Positions 39,886-49,624 of a stretch of 64,000 nt of DNA are shown piece by piece. The notes beneath the pieces are model-generated. The model saw only the letters and a list, made by a program, of their open reading frames with translations, did no database searches and was not told where the DNA came from. Both the position numbers and the translations under genes were made by a program. The DNA comes from Sphingomonas sp. 28-63-12 (lineage in GTDB: Bacteria > Pseudomonadota > Alphaproteobacteria > Sphingomonadales > Sphingomonadaceae): contig NCGD01000013.1 of assembly GCA_002281535.1 (NCBI GenBank), positions 28,734 to 92,733 on the forward strand, written 5' to 3'. Every line of letters begins with the position of its first letter. The first letter of the stretch is position 1.

Positions 39886-41445
39886 ATGGCAGACGCGCAA
39901 CCGGGCTCAGAGACCCATGCTCCGCGCTATGCCTGGTATGTGCTGGCCATCCTGTTCACCGTCTATGTGCTAAACTTTGTCGATCGGCAGATCATCTCGA
40001 TCCTGGCCGAGGACATCAAGCGCGACCTTGGGCTGCGCGACGAGGATCTGGGGTTCCTTTATGGCACTGCGTTCGGCGTGTTTTATGCGCTGTTCGGCAT
40101 CCCGCTCGGGCGGCTGGCGGATAATTGGCACCGGGTGAAGCTGCTGACATTCGGGTTGACCCTTTGGTCCGCCATGACCGTCGTCTCAGGCTTTTCGCGG
40201 ACCGGCGGCATGCTGGCGGCGGCACGTGTCGGCGTCGGCATCGGCGAAGCGTCGGCGGCGCCATCGGCCTATTCGCTGATTTCGGACTGGTTCCCGCGCC
40301 GGCTGCGCGCCACCGCGCTGGCGATCTATTCGGCCGGGCTCTATGTCGGCGGCGGCGTTTCGCTGGGCATTGGCGGTTTGATCGTATCGGGCTGGAACCA
40401 CGCCTATCCGGGCGGGGGGCCGCTGGGGCTGGTCGGCTGGCAAGCGGCGTTCATGATCGTCGGCCTGCCCGGCCTGGCGCTGGCGCTGGTGATCGCGACA
40501 TTGCGCGAGCCGGTGCGCGGCCGTTCCGAAGGCCTGCCGCCGCCGGTGCCGCACCCGGCGCCGTTTCGCGCCTTCTTCGCCGATCTGCTGACGATCGTGC
40601 CGCCGCTGACATTGATCGGCGCGGCACAGGGCGGCGTTCGTTCGCTGATCACCAATGTGATCGGGCTGGCCATCGTTGTCGGCATCGTCACCGGGCTGGT
40701 GATGCTAGGTGAGCCGGCGCCGCAATGGGTAGCGGTTGGGATTGGCGCCTATGCCGTGTTTTCCTGGGCAAGCGCACTGCGCCGCCGCGACCCGCCGACC
40801 TTTGCGCTGGTCGTTGCCAACCCGGCCTTTCTCTGCGTTGTGGTCGCCTACGGCCTGAACGCCTTTCTAAGCTATACGGTGACCTTCTGGGCGGCACCCT
40901 ATGCGATCCGCGTGCTTGGCCAGGCGCCGGGCACCGCCGGCTTCATCATCGGCGGGATGGGCGCCATGTCAGGCTTTCTGGGCGTGACGATCGGCGGAAT
41001 CGTGGCGGATCGGCTGCGCCGCCGGAACCCGGGCGGGCGGATGCTTGTGGTGATATTTGGCGCGGCCGTGCCCTGGATCGCGATCCTGACTGCCTTCACC
41101 ACCACCAATGTCAGCCTGTTCTATGTGATGCTGTTCCCCGCCCAGGCGCTGGCGAGCTGCGCGCTCGGCGCCGCGGCGGCGACTACGCAGGATCTGGTGC
41201 TGCCCCGCATGCGCGGCACCGCCACCGCCACCTTCCTGATCGGCACGACGCTGTTGGGGCTGGCGATGGGACCCTATCTTGCCGGGCGAATCTCGACGCT
41301 GTCGGGCAGCCTGTCGATCGGCGTGATATCGTTGCTGGTAACGGTGCCGATCACGGTAACGGCAGCGATCATGGCCTATCGGCTGGTGCCAAAGGCAGAG
41401 GCGAACAGGGAAGCACGCGCAAGGGACGCTGGCGAACCTATTTGA
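39886..41445 (+). CDS. MFS transporter, spinster-like
   Basis: Protein of 519 residues with twelve predicted membrane helices. The A-like loop GIPLGRLADNWHRVKLL between helices 2 and 3 and GIGEASAAPSAYSLISDWFP in helix 4-5 match the spinster-type MFS proteins, which are widespread in sphingomonads. Substrate unknown. The frame begins MADAQPGSE with GAGGGG upstream of the ATG. Confidence 0.9.
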   Translation: MADAQPGSETHAPRYAWYVLAILFTVYVLNFVDRQIISILAEDIKRDLGLRDEDLGFLYGTAFGVFYALFGIPLGRLADNWHRVKLLTFGLTLWSAMTVVSGFSRTGGMLAAARVGVGIGEASAAPSAYSLISDWFPRRLRATALAIYSAGLYVGGGVSLGIGGLIVSGWNHAYPGGGPLGLVGWQAAFMIVGLPGLALALVIATLREPVRGRSEGLPPPVPHPAPFRAFFADLLTIVPPLTLIGAAQGGVRSLITNVIGLAIVVGIVTGLVMLGEPAPQWVAVGIGAYAVFSWASALRRRDPPTFALVVANPAFLCVVVAYGLNAFLSYTVTFWAAPYAIRVLGQAPGTAGFIIGGMGAMSGFLGVTIGGIVADRLRRRNPGGRMLVVIFGAAVPWIAILTAFTTTNVSLFYVMLFPAQALASCALGAAAATTQDLVLPRMRGTATATFLIGTTLLGLAMGPYLAGRISTLSGSLSIGVISLLVTVPITVTAAIMAYRLVPKAEANREARARDAGEPI

Positions 41446-41515
41446 GGGCGATCGCTGCCGCGCCATTAACCAGCGCGCGACCAGAGTGCGGCGACGCCTC
41501 ACGCTGGAGCCCGCC

Positions 41516-41878
41516 ATGTTTTCTGCCGAACTGATCATCAAACCGACCGACAACCGCCGCAGCACGCGCAGCAAGGTCGACATGCCCGGCCGGGTCACGA
41601 CCGAGGGCAGTTGGCGATCGGTGTGCAGGATCGCCGACCTGTCGCGGCACGGCGCGCGCCTGTCGACCTTTACCGCGCTGACGCGCGGCACGGTGGTCTG
41701 GCTGAACATCGCCGGCCATCCCGCCCGCAAGGCCGAGATCGTCTGGGCCGACGAATTCAATGCGGCGTGCCAATTTTATCAGCCGCTCGATGAGCGCGCG
41801 GTGATCGCCCTTGTCGGCCGATTCGGGTTCAAGGTCGAACCCGATCGCCCGATCGAGGACATGATCATGGTTGCCTAA
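41516..41878 (+). CDS. PilZ-domain protein
   Basis: Protein of 120 residues consisting of one PilZ domain. The RxxxR c-di-GMP motif appears as RRSTRSKVD near residue 14 and the DxSxxG motif as IADLSRHGARL near residue 45. It probably responds to c-di-GMP and regulates motility or polysaccharide. The ATG at 41516 with GGAGC upstream is preferred over the frame from 41486. The window's GGDEF enzyme could supply the ligand; a link is inference. Confidence 0.85.
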   Translation: MFSAELIIKPTDNRRSTRSKVDMPGRVTTEGSWRSVCRIADLSRHGARLSTFTALTRGTVVWLNIAGHPARKAEIVWADEFNAACQFYQPLDERAVIALVGRFGFKVEPDRPIEDMIMVA

Positions 41879-41885
41879 GCGGCAA

Positions 41886-42422
41886 TCAATTGGCGGCGAA
41901 GACCCCGCACGCGATCCGCGCACCGCTCTTGCCCGATGGATCGGTCATCAGATCGTCCGCGCCGGCGTGGATAACCATCGCGGCGCCATCGGCGTCGAGC
42001 AACCCGGCCATCGTACCGGTCGGAATCGTGACGCCCAATGTCCCACGCCCGTCGGTGCCGATGACGAGATTGGGCAGATCGCCTTCGTGCGGGCCGGCCG
42101 GGTTCATCGATCCATGCTGCGTGCCCGCCGGGTTCCAATGGCCGCCTGCACTCATGAAATCAGGCGCATCACAACGCCCGGTGGTATGAATATGCGCGCC
42201 GTGCGTACCCGCTGGCAGCGCCATGGCTTCAATCGTCACGCGTAGCCCGCCAGTGGCCTCGCGCGCGGTCGCCCGGCCGACCGCGGTACCATCGGCCAGC
42301 TTGAGCGTGGCGACCGCGATCCGGCCCGATGGTTCCTGCTTGCCCATCCCCTTGGTGTAGGAGGCGCAGCCGCCAATGCTGACCATCGCCCCGGCTGTGA
42401 GTGCCAAAATTGCGAAACGCAT
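41886..42422 (-). CDS. Cu/Zn superoxide dismutase lipoprotein
   Basis: Protein of 178 residues with a lipoprotein signal (GAMVSIGGC). Metal ligands of Cu/Zn SOD are present: HIH in GAHIHTTGRC, His in AGGHWNPAG, His in NPAGPHEGDLPNL and His in MVIHAGADD; Cys in GRC and in IACGVF could form the family disulfide. It removes periplasmic superoxide while bound to a membrane. AGGAGG precedes the ATG. It converges with the PilZ gene, 7 bp away. Confidence 0.92.
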   Translation of the reverse strand: MRFAILALTAGAMVSIGGCASYTKGMGKQEPSGRIAVATLKLADGTAVGRATAREATGGLRVTIEAMALPAGTHGAHIHTTGRCDAPDFMSAGGHWNPAGTQHGSMNPAGPHEGDLPNLVIGTDGRGTLGVTIPTGTMAGLLDADGAAMVIHAGADDLMTDPSGKSGARIACGVFAAN

Positions 42423-42678
42423 GCTGATTCCTCCTGCTGTAAAGCCCGGATCAACCTAACGCGCGATCCGCCGGGCCGCCATGGCCTTGGCATGATTCTA
42501 TCGATTCTTGTCCGCCGGGTCACCGCTTTGGGCGGGCGCGGCGCATTGCGGCGATGGCGTGTGCCCCGACCAGAGGCCTATTGCGGCACGCCTGGGCCCG
42601 GCAACTAAACGCGTGACATTGCACTTGGTGCGGCGCTGCTTCTTGACCCCCGTCGCCCGCCTGCCCCATAGCGGCAGC

Positions 42679-42924
42679 ATGGACGCCGCCGTTGCAATAG
42701 ATGAAATGTCGTTTGAAGACGCCCTGAAGGAGCTGGAGCGCATCGTCGCCCGGCTCGAAAGCGGCGACGAACCCCTCGACAATTCGATCGCCTTGTACGA
42801 GCGCGGCAGCCAGCTCCGCCAGCGTTGTGCCGACCGGCTGGACGCGGCCCAGGCCCGAATCGAAGCGATCCGGCTGGACAGCGACGGACGACCGGTCGGC
42901 ACCACTTCCTTTGCGGCAGGCTGA
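42679..42924 (+). CDS. xseB: Exodeoxyribonuclease VII small subunit
   Basis: Protein of 81 residues containing the XseB core MSFEDALKELERIVARLESGD near residue 10, with ALYERGSQLRQRCADRLDAAQARIEA. It forms the small subunit of exonuclease VII with XseA, which is not in the window. An alternative ATG at 42706 (MSFEDAL) could be the start. The ispA gene follows after 7 bp. Confidence 0.9.
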   Translation: MDAAVAIDEMSFEDALKELERIVARLESGDEPLDNSIALYERGSQLRQRCADRLDAAQARIEAIRLDSDGRPVGTTSFAAG

Positions 42925-42931
42925 TATCATC

Positions 42932-43831
42932 ATGGCGCAAGCCTCGTTGTCGCTAAAGGCGGCGCTTTCCGAAGTTTCGGCTGAGATCGATCAGCGATTC
43001 GATCTGTTGCTGACGATTCCCGATGATCCGCGCGCCGATCTGTATCGCGCGATGCGGCATGCAGCGATCGGAGGCGGCAAAAGACTCCGCCCGTTGCTGG
43101 TATTCGCCACCGCACGGCTGTTCGGTGTCGACCGCGACTGTGCCGGGCGCGCGGCGCTCGCGATCGAATGCATCCATGTCTATTCGCTGATCCACGACGA
43201 TCTGCCGGCGATGGATGATGACGATCTGCGCCGCGGCAAGCCGACCGTCCATAAGCTCTACAGCGAAGCCACCGCAATCCTGGCCGGCGATTGCCTGCAC
43301 GCCATGGCGTTCGAGGTGCTGGCCGAGCCCGACACCCATGCCGATCCGTTCGTGCGCGCCGAGCTGGTGCTCGATCTGGCCCGCGCCGCCGGCCCGACCG
43401 GGATGGCCGGCGGGCAGATGATGGACATCGAGGCTGAAAAGGCGAGCTTCGACCTGCCGACGATCACCCGGCTGCAGGCGATGAAGACTGGCGCGCTGAT
43501 CGCCAGCGCGGTCGAGGCCGGCGCGATTTTGGGCAAGGTACCGCCCGAGGCGCGGACCGGCTTGCGTGGCTATGCCCGCGATATCGGCCTGGCCTTCCAG
43601 ATCGCCGACGACTTGCTCGATTATGAGGGCGAGGAAGAGAAAATGGGCAAGCGCGTCCATAAGGACCAGGACGCCGGCAAGGAAACCTTCCTCAGCCTGC
43701 TTGGGGTCGATCGCGCGCGCGAGCAGGCCCGGATGCTCGTCGAACAAGCGATCCAGCATCTCCATAGCTATGGCCCCGAGGCCGATCTGCTCCGCGAGAT
43801 TGCGCGCTACACGCTCGAGCGTGATCGGTGA
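42932..43831 (+). CDS. ispA: Polyprenyl (farnesyl) diphosphate synthase
   Basis: Protein of 299 residues. First Asp-rich motif DDLPAMDDDDLRRG (about residue 88) and second DDLLDYEG (about residue 225) chelate Mg2+ and bind allylic and isopentenyl diphosphates; GGGKRLRPLL at about 50 is also typical. It makes C15 (or C20) prenyl diphosphate for quinones and carotenoids. It is the usual xseB-ispA neighbour pair. Confidence 0.93.
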   Translation: MAQASLSLKAALSEVSAEIDQRFDLLLTIPDDPRADLYRAMRHAAIGGGKRLRPLLVFATARLFGVDRDCAGRAALAIECIHVYSLIHDDLPAMDDDDLRRGKPTVHKLYSEATAILAGDCLHAMAFEVLAEPDTHADPFVRAELVLDLARAAGPTGMAGGQMMDIEAEKASFDLPTITRLQAMKTGALIASAVEAGAILGKVPPEARTGLRGYARDIGLAFQIADDLLDYEGEEEKMGKRVHKDQDAGKETFLSLLGVDRAREQARMLVEQAIQHLHSYGPEADLLREIARYTLERDR

Positions 43832-44334
43832 ACGCGCGCATCGGCGTCTATCCCGGTACCTTTGACCCCGTCACCTTGGGGCATATGGATATCATCCGGC
43901 GCGGTGCGAAGCTGGTCGACCGGCTCGTAATCGGCGTCACCACCAATCCCAGCAAATCGCCGATGTTCACGCTCGACGAGCGCATGGCGATGGTGAAGCG
44001 CGAGGTTGCCGATATCGGCGGCGAAATCCATGTCGTCAGCTTCGATTCGCTGCTGATGGACTTTGCCGAGCGCGAAAAGGCCGGCGTGATCGTGCGCGGC
44101 CTGCGCGCCGTCGCCGATTTCGAATATGAATATCAGATGGCGGGCATGAACCAGCAGCTCAACAACCGCATCGAGACGGTTTTCCTGATGGCCGATGTCG
44201 CGCTGCAGCCGATCGCTTCCCGGTTGGTCAAGGAAATCGCGATGTTCGGCGGCGATATTCGCAAGTTTGTCCCGCCGGCGGTGAGCGACGAGGTAATCGC
44301 CCGCGTCAACCGGATCGGCCGCAAGGGCAGCTGA
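43828..44334 (+). CDS. coaD: Phosphopantetheine adenylyltransferase
   Basis: Protein of 168 residues starting with GTG at 43828, overlapping the ispA stop by four bases. IGVYPGTFDPVTLGHMDII is the nucleotidyltransferase signature with HxGH-like TLGH; VRGLRAVADFEYE and the C-terminal KEIAMFGGDIRKFVPPAV match CoaD. It converts 4'-phosphopantetheine to dephospho-CoA. Confidence 0.96.
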   Translation: MNARIGVYPGTFDPVTLGHMDIIRRGAKLVDRLVIGVTTNPSKSPMFTLDERMAMVKREVADIGGEIHVVSFDSLLMDFAEREKAGVIVRGLRAVADFEYEYQMAGMNQQLNNRIETVFLMADVALQPIASRLVKEIAMFGGDIRKFVPPAVSDEVIARVNRIGRKGS

Positions 44335-44419
44335 TCGCCGGATCGAGGATAACGTTCAGTTTGGCGCAATCCGCGATTTGCTCTAAGCGCGGCTCAAATC
44401 GCTTTTGTGCGGGGATGTG

Positions 44420-45136
44420 ATGCGTTTTATTGCCAGCCTGTTTGTAGCCTGCAGCGCCCTGACCGGGTGCCTGATCACGATGCCCGCGACCGCCCAGATC
44501 GTTCCGTCGACCGTGGCCGACCGCGCGCCGTTGCCGTCGATGACCGACAAGGAAAACCTCCTCTATCTCGACCTGTCGACCGGCGGCCGGGTGGTGATCT
44601 GGCTGCGGCCCGATGTCGCCCCCAAGACGGTGGAGCGAATCAAGATTCTGGCACGACGCCATTTCTACGACGGCCTGATCTTCCACCGCGTGATCGACGG
44701 CTTCATGGCACAGACCGGTGACCCCAAGGGCGACGGCACCGGCGGATCGGAGCTGCCCGACCTGAAGGCGGAATTCAATTACCTGCCACATGTGCGCGGT
44801 GCGGTATCGGCGGCGCGCGCGCAATCGGACGACAGCGCCAACAGCCAGTTTTTCATCGTCTTCCAGCCGACGCTGAAACTCGACAAGAAATATACCGTTT
44901 TCGGCCGCGTGATCGAAGGCATGGATTATGTCGATGCGGTCGAACGCGGCGAACCGCCGGCCGCCCCGTCCAAGATCGTGCACGCCTATGTGGCGGCAGA
45001 CAGCCCACCCGGCTTCACGCCCGCCGCCGCCGCGCCAGCGGCCGATCTTGGCCCGGCAGTGACCTTGCCGATGTCCACACCGGCCAAGCCGGCCGCCAAG
45101 CCCAGCGCGCCGGGCAAGAAAAAATCGCTGCGCTAA
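44420..45136 (+). CDS. Peptidyl-prolyl isomerase, cyclophilin type
   Basis: Protein of 238 residues with a signal sequence (MRFIASLFVACSALTGCLIT; possibly a lipoprotein at LTGC). The cyclophilin core includes FYDGLIFHRVIDGFMAQTGDP, AVSAARAQSDDSANSQFFI and the aromatic/Phe contacts of the active site. It accelerates prolyl isomerisation in the periplasm. A Pro/Ala-rich C-terminal tail follows. The GGGG before the ATG at 44420 supports this start. Confidence 0.93.
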   Translation: MRFIASLFVACSALTGCLITMPATAQIVPSTVADRAPLPSMTDKENLLYLDLSTGGRVVIWLRPDVAPKTVERIKILARRHFYDGLIFHRVIDGFMAQTGDPKGDGTGGSELPDLKAEFNYLPHVRGAVSAARAQSDDSANSQFFIVFQPTLKLDKKYTVFGRVIEGMDYVDAVERGEPPAAPSKIVHAYVAADSPPGFTPAAAAPAADLGPAVTLPMSTPAKPAAKPSAPGKKKSLR

Positions 45137-45169
45137 GCCTGTTGCGCGGATGACCAGGGCTGGATTTCG

Positions 45170-46201
45170 GTGAAGGTCGAGCTGTTCGATTTCGATCTGC
45201 CGCCCGAGCGGATTGCACTCCGACCGGTGGTGCCACGCGATTCGGCGCGATTGCTGGCGGTGGCGCCCGGCGTGATGACCGATCGGGCGATGACCGATCT
45301 GCCCGCGCTGCTGCAGCCGGGCGACCTGCTTGTCTTCAACGATACACGCGTCATTCCAGCCCAGCTGGAAGGGACACGCGGCCAGGCCCGAATTGGCGCC
45401 ACGCTGCACAAGCGCGAAGGGCCGCGGCGGTGGCGTGCCTTCATCCGCAACGCCCGCAAACTGCGCGAGGGCGAAGAAATCGACTTTGGCGCAGGCGCCA
45501 CGGCGATTGCGCGCGACCGCGCGGCCGATGGCAGCTTTGCGCTCGACTTTCTGGGGGACGAGCCTGTCGAGCTGCTGCTTGATCGCGTCGGACGGATGCC
45601 GCTGCCCCCCTATATCGCCGCCAAACGGCCGACTGACGCGCAGGACGCCGATGACTACCAGACGATGTTCGCGCGCGAGAAGGGCGCGGTTGCCGCGCCG
45701 ACGGCGGCGCTGCACTTCACGCCGGCGTTGCTCGCCACGCTCGCCGGGGCAGGCATCGGCCATACCACGCTGACGCTGCATGTCGGCGCGGGCACCTTCC
45801 TGCCGGTCAAGGCAACCGATACCGTCGATCACGCCATGCATGCCGAATGGGGCCGAATTGCCCCCGATACGGCAGCAATCCTCAACGCCGCGCGCGCGCG
45901 CGGCGGGCGGATCATCGCTGTGGGCACCACCAGCCTTCGCCTGATCGAAAGCGCCTGTGGCGAGGACGGCGTGATCGCCCCCTTCGAGGGCGACACGGCG
46001 ATCTTCATCACCCCGGGCTATCGCTTCAAGGGGATTGACGGGCTAATCACCAATTTCCACCTGCCCAAATCAACATTGTTCATGCTGGTATCGGCGCTGA
46101 TGGGGCTGGAGACGATGCAGGCGGCCTATGCCCACGCCATCGCGGGTGGATATCGGTTCTATTCCTATGGCGACGCCAGCCTGCTGCTGCCGCGCGGTTA
46201 A
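45170..46201 (+). CDS. queA: S-adenosylmethionine:tRNA ribosyltransferase-isomerase QueA
   Basis: Protein of 343 residues starting with GTG at 45170 ([17 protein letters not shown]). Characteristic blocks are [53 protein letters not shown] and [18 protein letters not shown]. It adds the epoxycyclopentane ring to preQ1 in tRNA, the penultimate queuosine step; tgt for the preceding base exchange lies 4 kb further downstream. Confidence 0.97.
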   Translation: MKVELFDFDLPPERIALRPVVPRDSARLLAVAPGVMTDRAMTDLPALLQPGDLLVFNDTRVIPAQLEGTRGQARIGATLHKREGPRRWRAFIRNARKLREGEEIDFGAGATAIARDRAADGSFALDFLGDEPVELLLDRVGRMPLPPYIAAKRPTDAQDADDYQTMFAREKGAVAAPTAALHFTPALLATLAGAGIGHTTLTLHVGAGTFLPVKATDTVDHAMHAEWGRIAPDTAAILNAARARGGRIIAVGTTSLRLIESACGEDGVIAPFEGDTAIFITPGYRFKGIDGLITNFHLPKSTLFMLVSALMGLETMQAAYAHAIAGGYRFYSYGDASLLLPRG

Positions 46202-46383
46202 ATCGCCCGGTGTTTCGCGGCGCAGCGTTGGTGCGCGGTTCGATATGACCGGTGCCAAAATGCCCCCGCGCCCCGCGCCGCACGCGAGAATGCGCGCTTG
46301 ATCATTGACATCATGCGAGAAAATTGAACGATCGGCAATGGGATGGCATTGCTGGCTGGCGATGCCGAGCGGCGGGGTTGGCC

Positions 46384-47139
46384 ATGATCGGGCGGTTGGC
46401 ATCGTTGGTGCTGGCGTTGCTGATTGCAGCGACGGTATCGCCGCTGCCCGCGCTGGCCCAGGAAAAATCGGCGGTGAAACCCGGCTTCGCGATCCCGCCG
46501 GACAGCGCCGCGCGGATCATCGTCTTTCGGCCGTCGATCGTCGTCGGCGAACAATCGACCGGCGGCCTGTTCGAACCCAATGCCGACTGGACCGAACAGG
46601 CCCGCCTGTTGATCGGCGCCGCACTGCGATCAGCGCAGACCAGCATCGGCAATCATCTTACCGATTATGGCGACCCGATTGGCGAGGATGCGGTGCGCGT
46701 CGCTGCCTATCAGGCGCTGTTCACGACGGTTGCCGAAGCGGTGATCGAGTTCCAGTTCTTTCCCGGCAATCGCCTGCCGACCAAGAAGCGCGACAAGGGC
46801 TTCGACTGGACGCTGGGGCCTGAAATCCGGCAGCTCGCCCGCGCGGCCGAGGCCGATTATGCGCTGTTCATCAATACCGAGGACCAGTTCGGATCGGGCG
46901 GGCGCAAGGCCGCCCAGGTCGTAGGCGCGCTGGTGGGAATCGGCATCCGATCGGGCGTGCACAAGGGCTATGCCGGGCTGGTCGATCTGCGCACCGGCGA
47001 TCTCGTCTGGCTTAATGCCGATGTCCAGATGGGCGGCGATGTCCGCACCCCGGACGGCGCGGCCAAGCGCGTGGCGCAATTGCTGGAGGATTTCCCCAGC
47101 CAGCCGGCGCCGATCGCCGCAGCGGCCAAGGCCCCTTAA
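46384..47139 (+). CDS. Secreted conserved hypothetical protein
   Basis: Protein of 251 residues with a signal peptide (MIGRLASLVLALLIAATVSP, cleavage after ALAQ). Mature part has IIVFRPSIVVGEQSTGGLFEPN, EADYALFINTEDQFGSGGRKAAQVVGAL and GLVDLRTGDLVWLNADVQMGGDVRTPDGA, resembling sphingomonad periplasmic proteins of the GNA1162-like lipoprotein type. No defined function. The M48 peptidase gene follows after 3 bp, suggesting co-transcription. Confidence 0.7.
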   Translation: MIGRLASLVLALLIAATVSPLPALAQEKSAVKPGFAIPPDSAARIIVFRPSIVVGEQSTGGLFEPNADWTEQARLLIGAALRSAQTSIGNHLTDYGDPIGEDAVRVAAYQALFTTVAEAVIEFQFFPGNRLPTKKRDKGFDWTLGPEIRQLARAAEADYALFINTEDQFGSGGRKAAQVVGALVGIGIRSGVHKGYAGLVDLRTGDLVWLNADVQMGGDVRTPDGAAKRVAQLLEDFPSQPAPIAAAAKAP

Positions 47140-47142
47140 ACC

Positions 47143-48342
47143 GTGCGCGCGCGCCCCGGCATCGGGCTCGTCCCGAGCGTGATCGCCCTTGGCCTGTCCG
47201 GCATCGCGGCTGCTGCCGAACCCCAATCATCCAAACCCGCGCAGCCACCTTATGCAGGCGCCTATCAGCCGAGCAGCGTTGACGAGCGCGGGCTGTGGAT
47301 GCTGGTCGATGAGGAAGAGCGGCGGCTGCGCGATTCGCCCTTCCTGATGACCGACGCCGCGCTCAACCTCTATGTCCGCCAGGTCCTGTGCCGCACGGTG
47401 GGCGAGGAGCGCTGCCGCGCGGTGCGGCTCTATATCGAGCGCGTGCCCGAATTCAACGCCTCGATGATGCCCAATGGCGGGTTGCAACTGTTGACCGGGC
47501 TGTTGCTGCGGGTGCGCAACGAAGCCGAACTGGCGGCGATCCTGGCGCATGAATTCGCCCATTTCGAGGAACGCCACTCGCTCGCCAAGTTCCGGCTGGA
47601 GCGGCGCAATACCGACATCGCGCTTTGGGCCGGCCTGCTGGGCAGCGCTACCGTTCAATCGGCGGCAATCGGCGGTATCTTCAGCTTCAGCCGGGCCGAG
47701 GAAAAGGCCGCCGATGTCCGGGCGGTCAGCTACCTTGCAGCATCGCCCTATCGCGTTGCTGCCTTTGCCGACATCTGGGCGCGGCTGCTCGACGAGGCCG
47801 ATGCGACATCGGCCGGACGACGGCAACGCTCCAAACGCTACAAGCCAGCAGGCTTTTTCGCGACCCATCCCGCCGCGCTGGAGCGCGAAACCTATATCAG
47901 GGCGCTGGCCGACCAGACCGGCGGCGGCGGCATCGACAATGAGGCCGCCTATCGCCAGGCGATCGCCAGTTGGTGGCCGCTGCTGATCGACGACCAGATC
48001 AAGGGCAATGATTTTGCCGGGACGGAATATCTGCTGAACCAGCATGCCGCTGGCGGCTGGACCGCGGATTTGCTGTTGGCGCGCGGCGAACTTTACCGGC
48101 AGCGTGGCCATCCGCGCGACCTGATCGCGGCGGCTGGCTTTTACCAGGAGGCGATCGCCAAGGGCGGCACCCGACCAGTGCTGTGGCGCGGGCTCGGCCT
48201 CGCGCTGCTGCGCAGCCGGGCGGCGAGCGAGGGCCGCGCCGCCTTGCAGACCTATCTCGCCAGGGCACCAGACGCGGGCGATGCCGCCCTGATCGCGGCG
48301 TTGATCGATTCGCCGCCATCGCCGACAGCGGCACCGCGATGA
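47143..48342 (+). CDS. M48-family metallopeptidase with TPR-like tail
   Basis: Protein of 399 residues with an N-terminal signal sequence. The catalytic motif is LAAILAHEFAHFEERHSLAKF (HExxH near residue 143), with the downstream Glu in FSRAEEKAADV supplying the third zinc ligand. After residue about 260 there are TPR-like helical repeats (ADLLLARGELYRQRGHPRDLIAAAGFYQEAI). It belongs to the BepA/YfgC-like periplasmic peptidases concerned with outer-membrane protein quality control. Start is a GTG (47143). Confidence 0.88.
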   Translation: MRARPGIGLVPSVIALGLSGIAAAAEPQSSKPAQPPYAGAYQPSSVDERGLWMLVDEEERRLRDSPFLMTDAALNLYVRQVLCRTVGEERCRAVRLYIERVPEFNASMMPNGGLQLLTGLLLRVRNEAELAAILAHEFAHFEERHSLAKFRLERRNTDIALWAGLLGSATVQSAAIGGIFSFSRAEEKAADVRAVSYLAASPYRVAAFADIWARLLDEADATSAGRRQRSKRYKPAGFFATHPAALERETYIRALADQTGGGGIDNEAAYRQAIASWWPLLIDDQIKGNDFAGTEYLLNQHAAGGWTADLLLARGELYRQRGHPRDLIAAAGFYQEAIAKGGTRPVLWRGLGLALLRSRAASEGRAALQTYLARAPDAGDAALIAALIDSPPSPTAAPR

Positions 48343-48944
48343 TGCGCCACTGGTTGCTGATCGCCATCATCGTGCTGCTGCTGGCCCCGCTGCCGGCACC
48401 GGCCGGCAACCGGCTGGTGGCAACGGGCGTGCGGACGGCGGTGGCGCAATCGTTGCTGACGGTGGTGCCCGACCGGGACTGGAATCGATTGGGCCGCCGC
48501 CCGGGCAGCAATGCCGAACGCTGGACGCTCGACGGACCGCAGCTCAACGCGCTGAATTTCTATGGCGGCATTGCCGACGATCGGCCGCTGTTCAGGGACC
48601 GCGACCATCGCAACAGCCCGTTGCCGCACTTTGCCGCGACAATGCTGCCCACCGACATCACCGCCCTGTTCGAAAACAGCTACCGCGTCGCGATCGGCAC
48701 CTCGCTGATGACGATCGATTCGAGCGCGCCGACCGTCTTTGCCGGTGCAGCGGGGCTGCGTTTCACGTATCATTTTGTCGTGCAGGGCGAGGAGATCGAG
48801 CGCCAGGGCATTGGTGAGGCCGCCGTGATCGACAAGAAACTCTATATGATCACCTTCGAAGCGCCGTCGCTTCATTATTTCGCCGCCGGCCTGCCCTCCT
48901 ATCACCGGATTGCGGCCAGCGCGCGGCGCGCGCCCCTGCGCTAG
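48339..48944 (+). CDS. Conserved hypothetical secreted protein
   Basis: Protein of 201 residues. A hydrophobic N-terminus (MMRHWLLIAIIVLLLAPLPAPAG) is a signal peptide or anchor. Motifs DRDWNRLGRRPG, LNALNFYGGIADDRPLFR and FYHYFAAGLPSYHRI-type ending are seen; no domain recognised. It starts with a double ATG overlapping the M48 gene stop (ATGA). Confidence 0.68.
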   Translation: MMRHWLLIAIIVLLLAPLPAPAGNRLVATGVRTAVAQSLLTVVPDRDWNRLGRRPGSNAERWTLDGPQLNALNFYGGIADDRPLFRDRDHRNSPLPHFAATMLPTDITALFENSYRVAIGTSLMTIDSSAPTVFAGAAGLRFTYHFVVQGEEIERQGIGEAAVIDKKLYMITFEAPSLHYFAAGLPSYHRIAASARRAPLR

Positions 48945-49096
48945 GGCTGCTGACGCCGCCCCCGCCGGCAGTACCGCAAGCGCCCGAAAAATCGGCCACA
49001 GCGCAGCAAGGCGTTCAACTGGGCTATGCCAATGCCCCCAAAGGCGGCTATCGCATGCCGGCTATGGCGACCGCTTCTCCTCCCCCGACGCGACCG

Positions 49097-49624
49097 ATGA
49101 CGCACCTGCTCCTTGCCGGCAGCGTGGTTGCGGCGCTCGCATTGGTGCCGGCTGCGGCGCAGCGCGCGCCTGCAACCGCCGATCCCGCCGTGGCGGAACG
49201 CGTGCCCCCGATCACTCAGCCGCCGAACGCAACGATCATGGCCGAACCGGTGGCGCTGTTCATCGGTGCCTGCGATGCCGACGGCGATGCCCGGGTGACC
49301 CGCACCGAATTGCGCGCCTGCGTCGCCCGCAGCTTTGCCAGCACCGACAAGGCCCGCCCGGAATCGATGGGCTATATCGAAATGGCCGATTGGGCTGAGC
49401 GCTGGCTGGGCGACCGCAATGCCCTGCCCAGCGCTTATGAAACCGATACCGATGGCGACAACCGGATCACGCTGGCCGAACTGACCGCCCAGATCGACAA
49501 GACCTTTACCCGGCTAGATCGGGATAAGGACGATGTGCTGGTGCGCAGCGAATTGTTGACGCTGGACAGCACGCGCCCCAATCGACTCGATCAGCGCGGG
49601 CGGCGCGGAAGAGCACCGCGATGA
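49097..49624 (+). CDS. Secreted EF-hand protein
   Basis: Protein of 175 residues with a signal peptide (THLLLAGSVVAALALVPAAAQ). Three EF-hand loops are visible: DADGDARVTRTE, DTDGDNRITLAE and DRDKDDVLVRSE. It likely binds Ca2+ in the periplasm. An in-frame ATG at 49055 or 49064 is possible; I prefer 49097 because the signal peptide then begins directly. Its last codons overlap the next start by 4 bp. Confidence 0.75.
   Translation: MTHLLLAGSVVAALALVPAAAQRAPATADPAVAERVPPITQPPNATIMAEPVALFIGACDADGDARVTRTELRACVARSFASTDKARPESMGYIEMADWAERWLGDRNALPSAYETDTDGDNRITLAELTAQIDKTFTRLDRDKDDVLVRSELLTLDSTRPNRLDQRGRRGRAPR

Noticed and set aside
44306-45841. 511-codon minus-strand frame across the coaD-queA region
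   Set aside because: Shadow frame opposite coaD, cyclophilin and queA; no domain.
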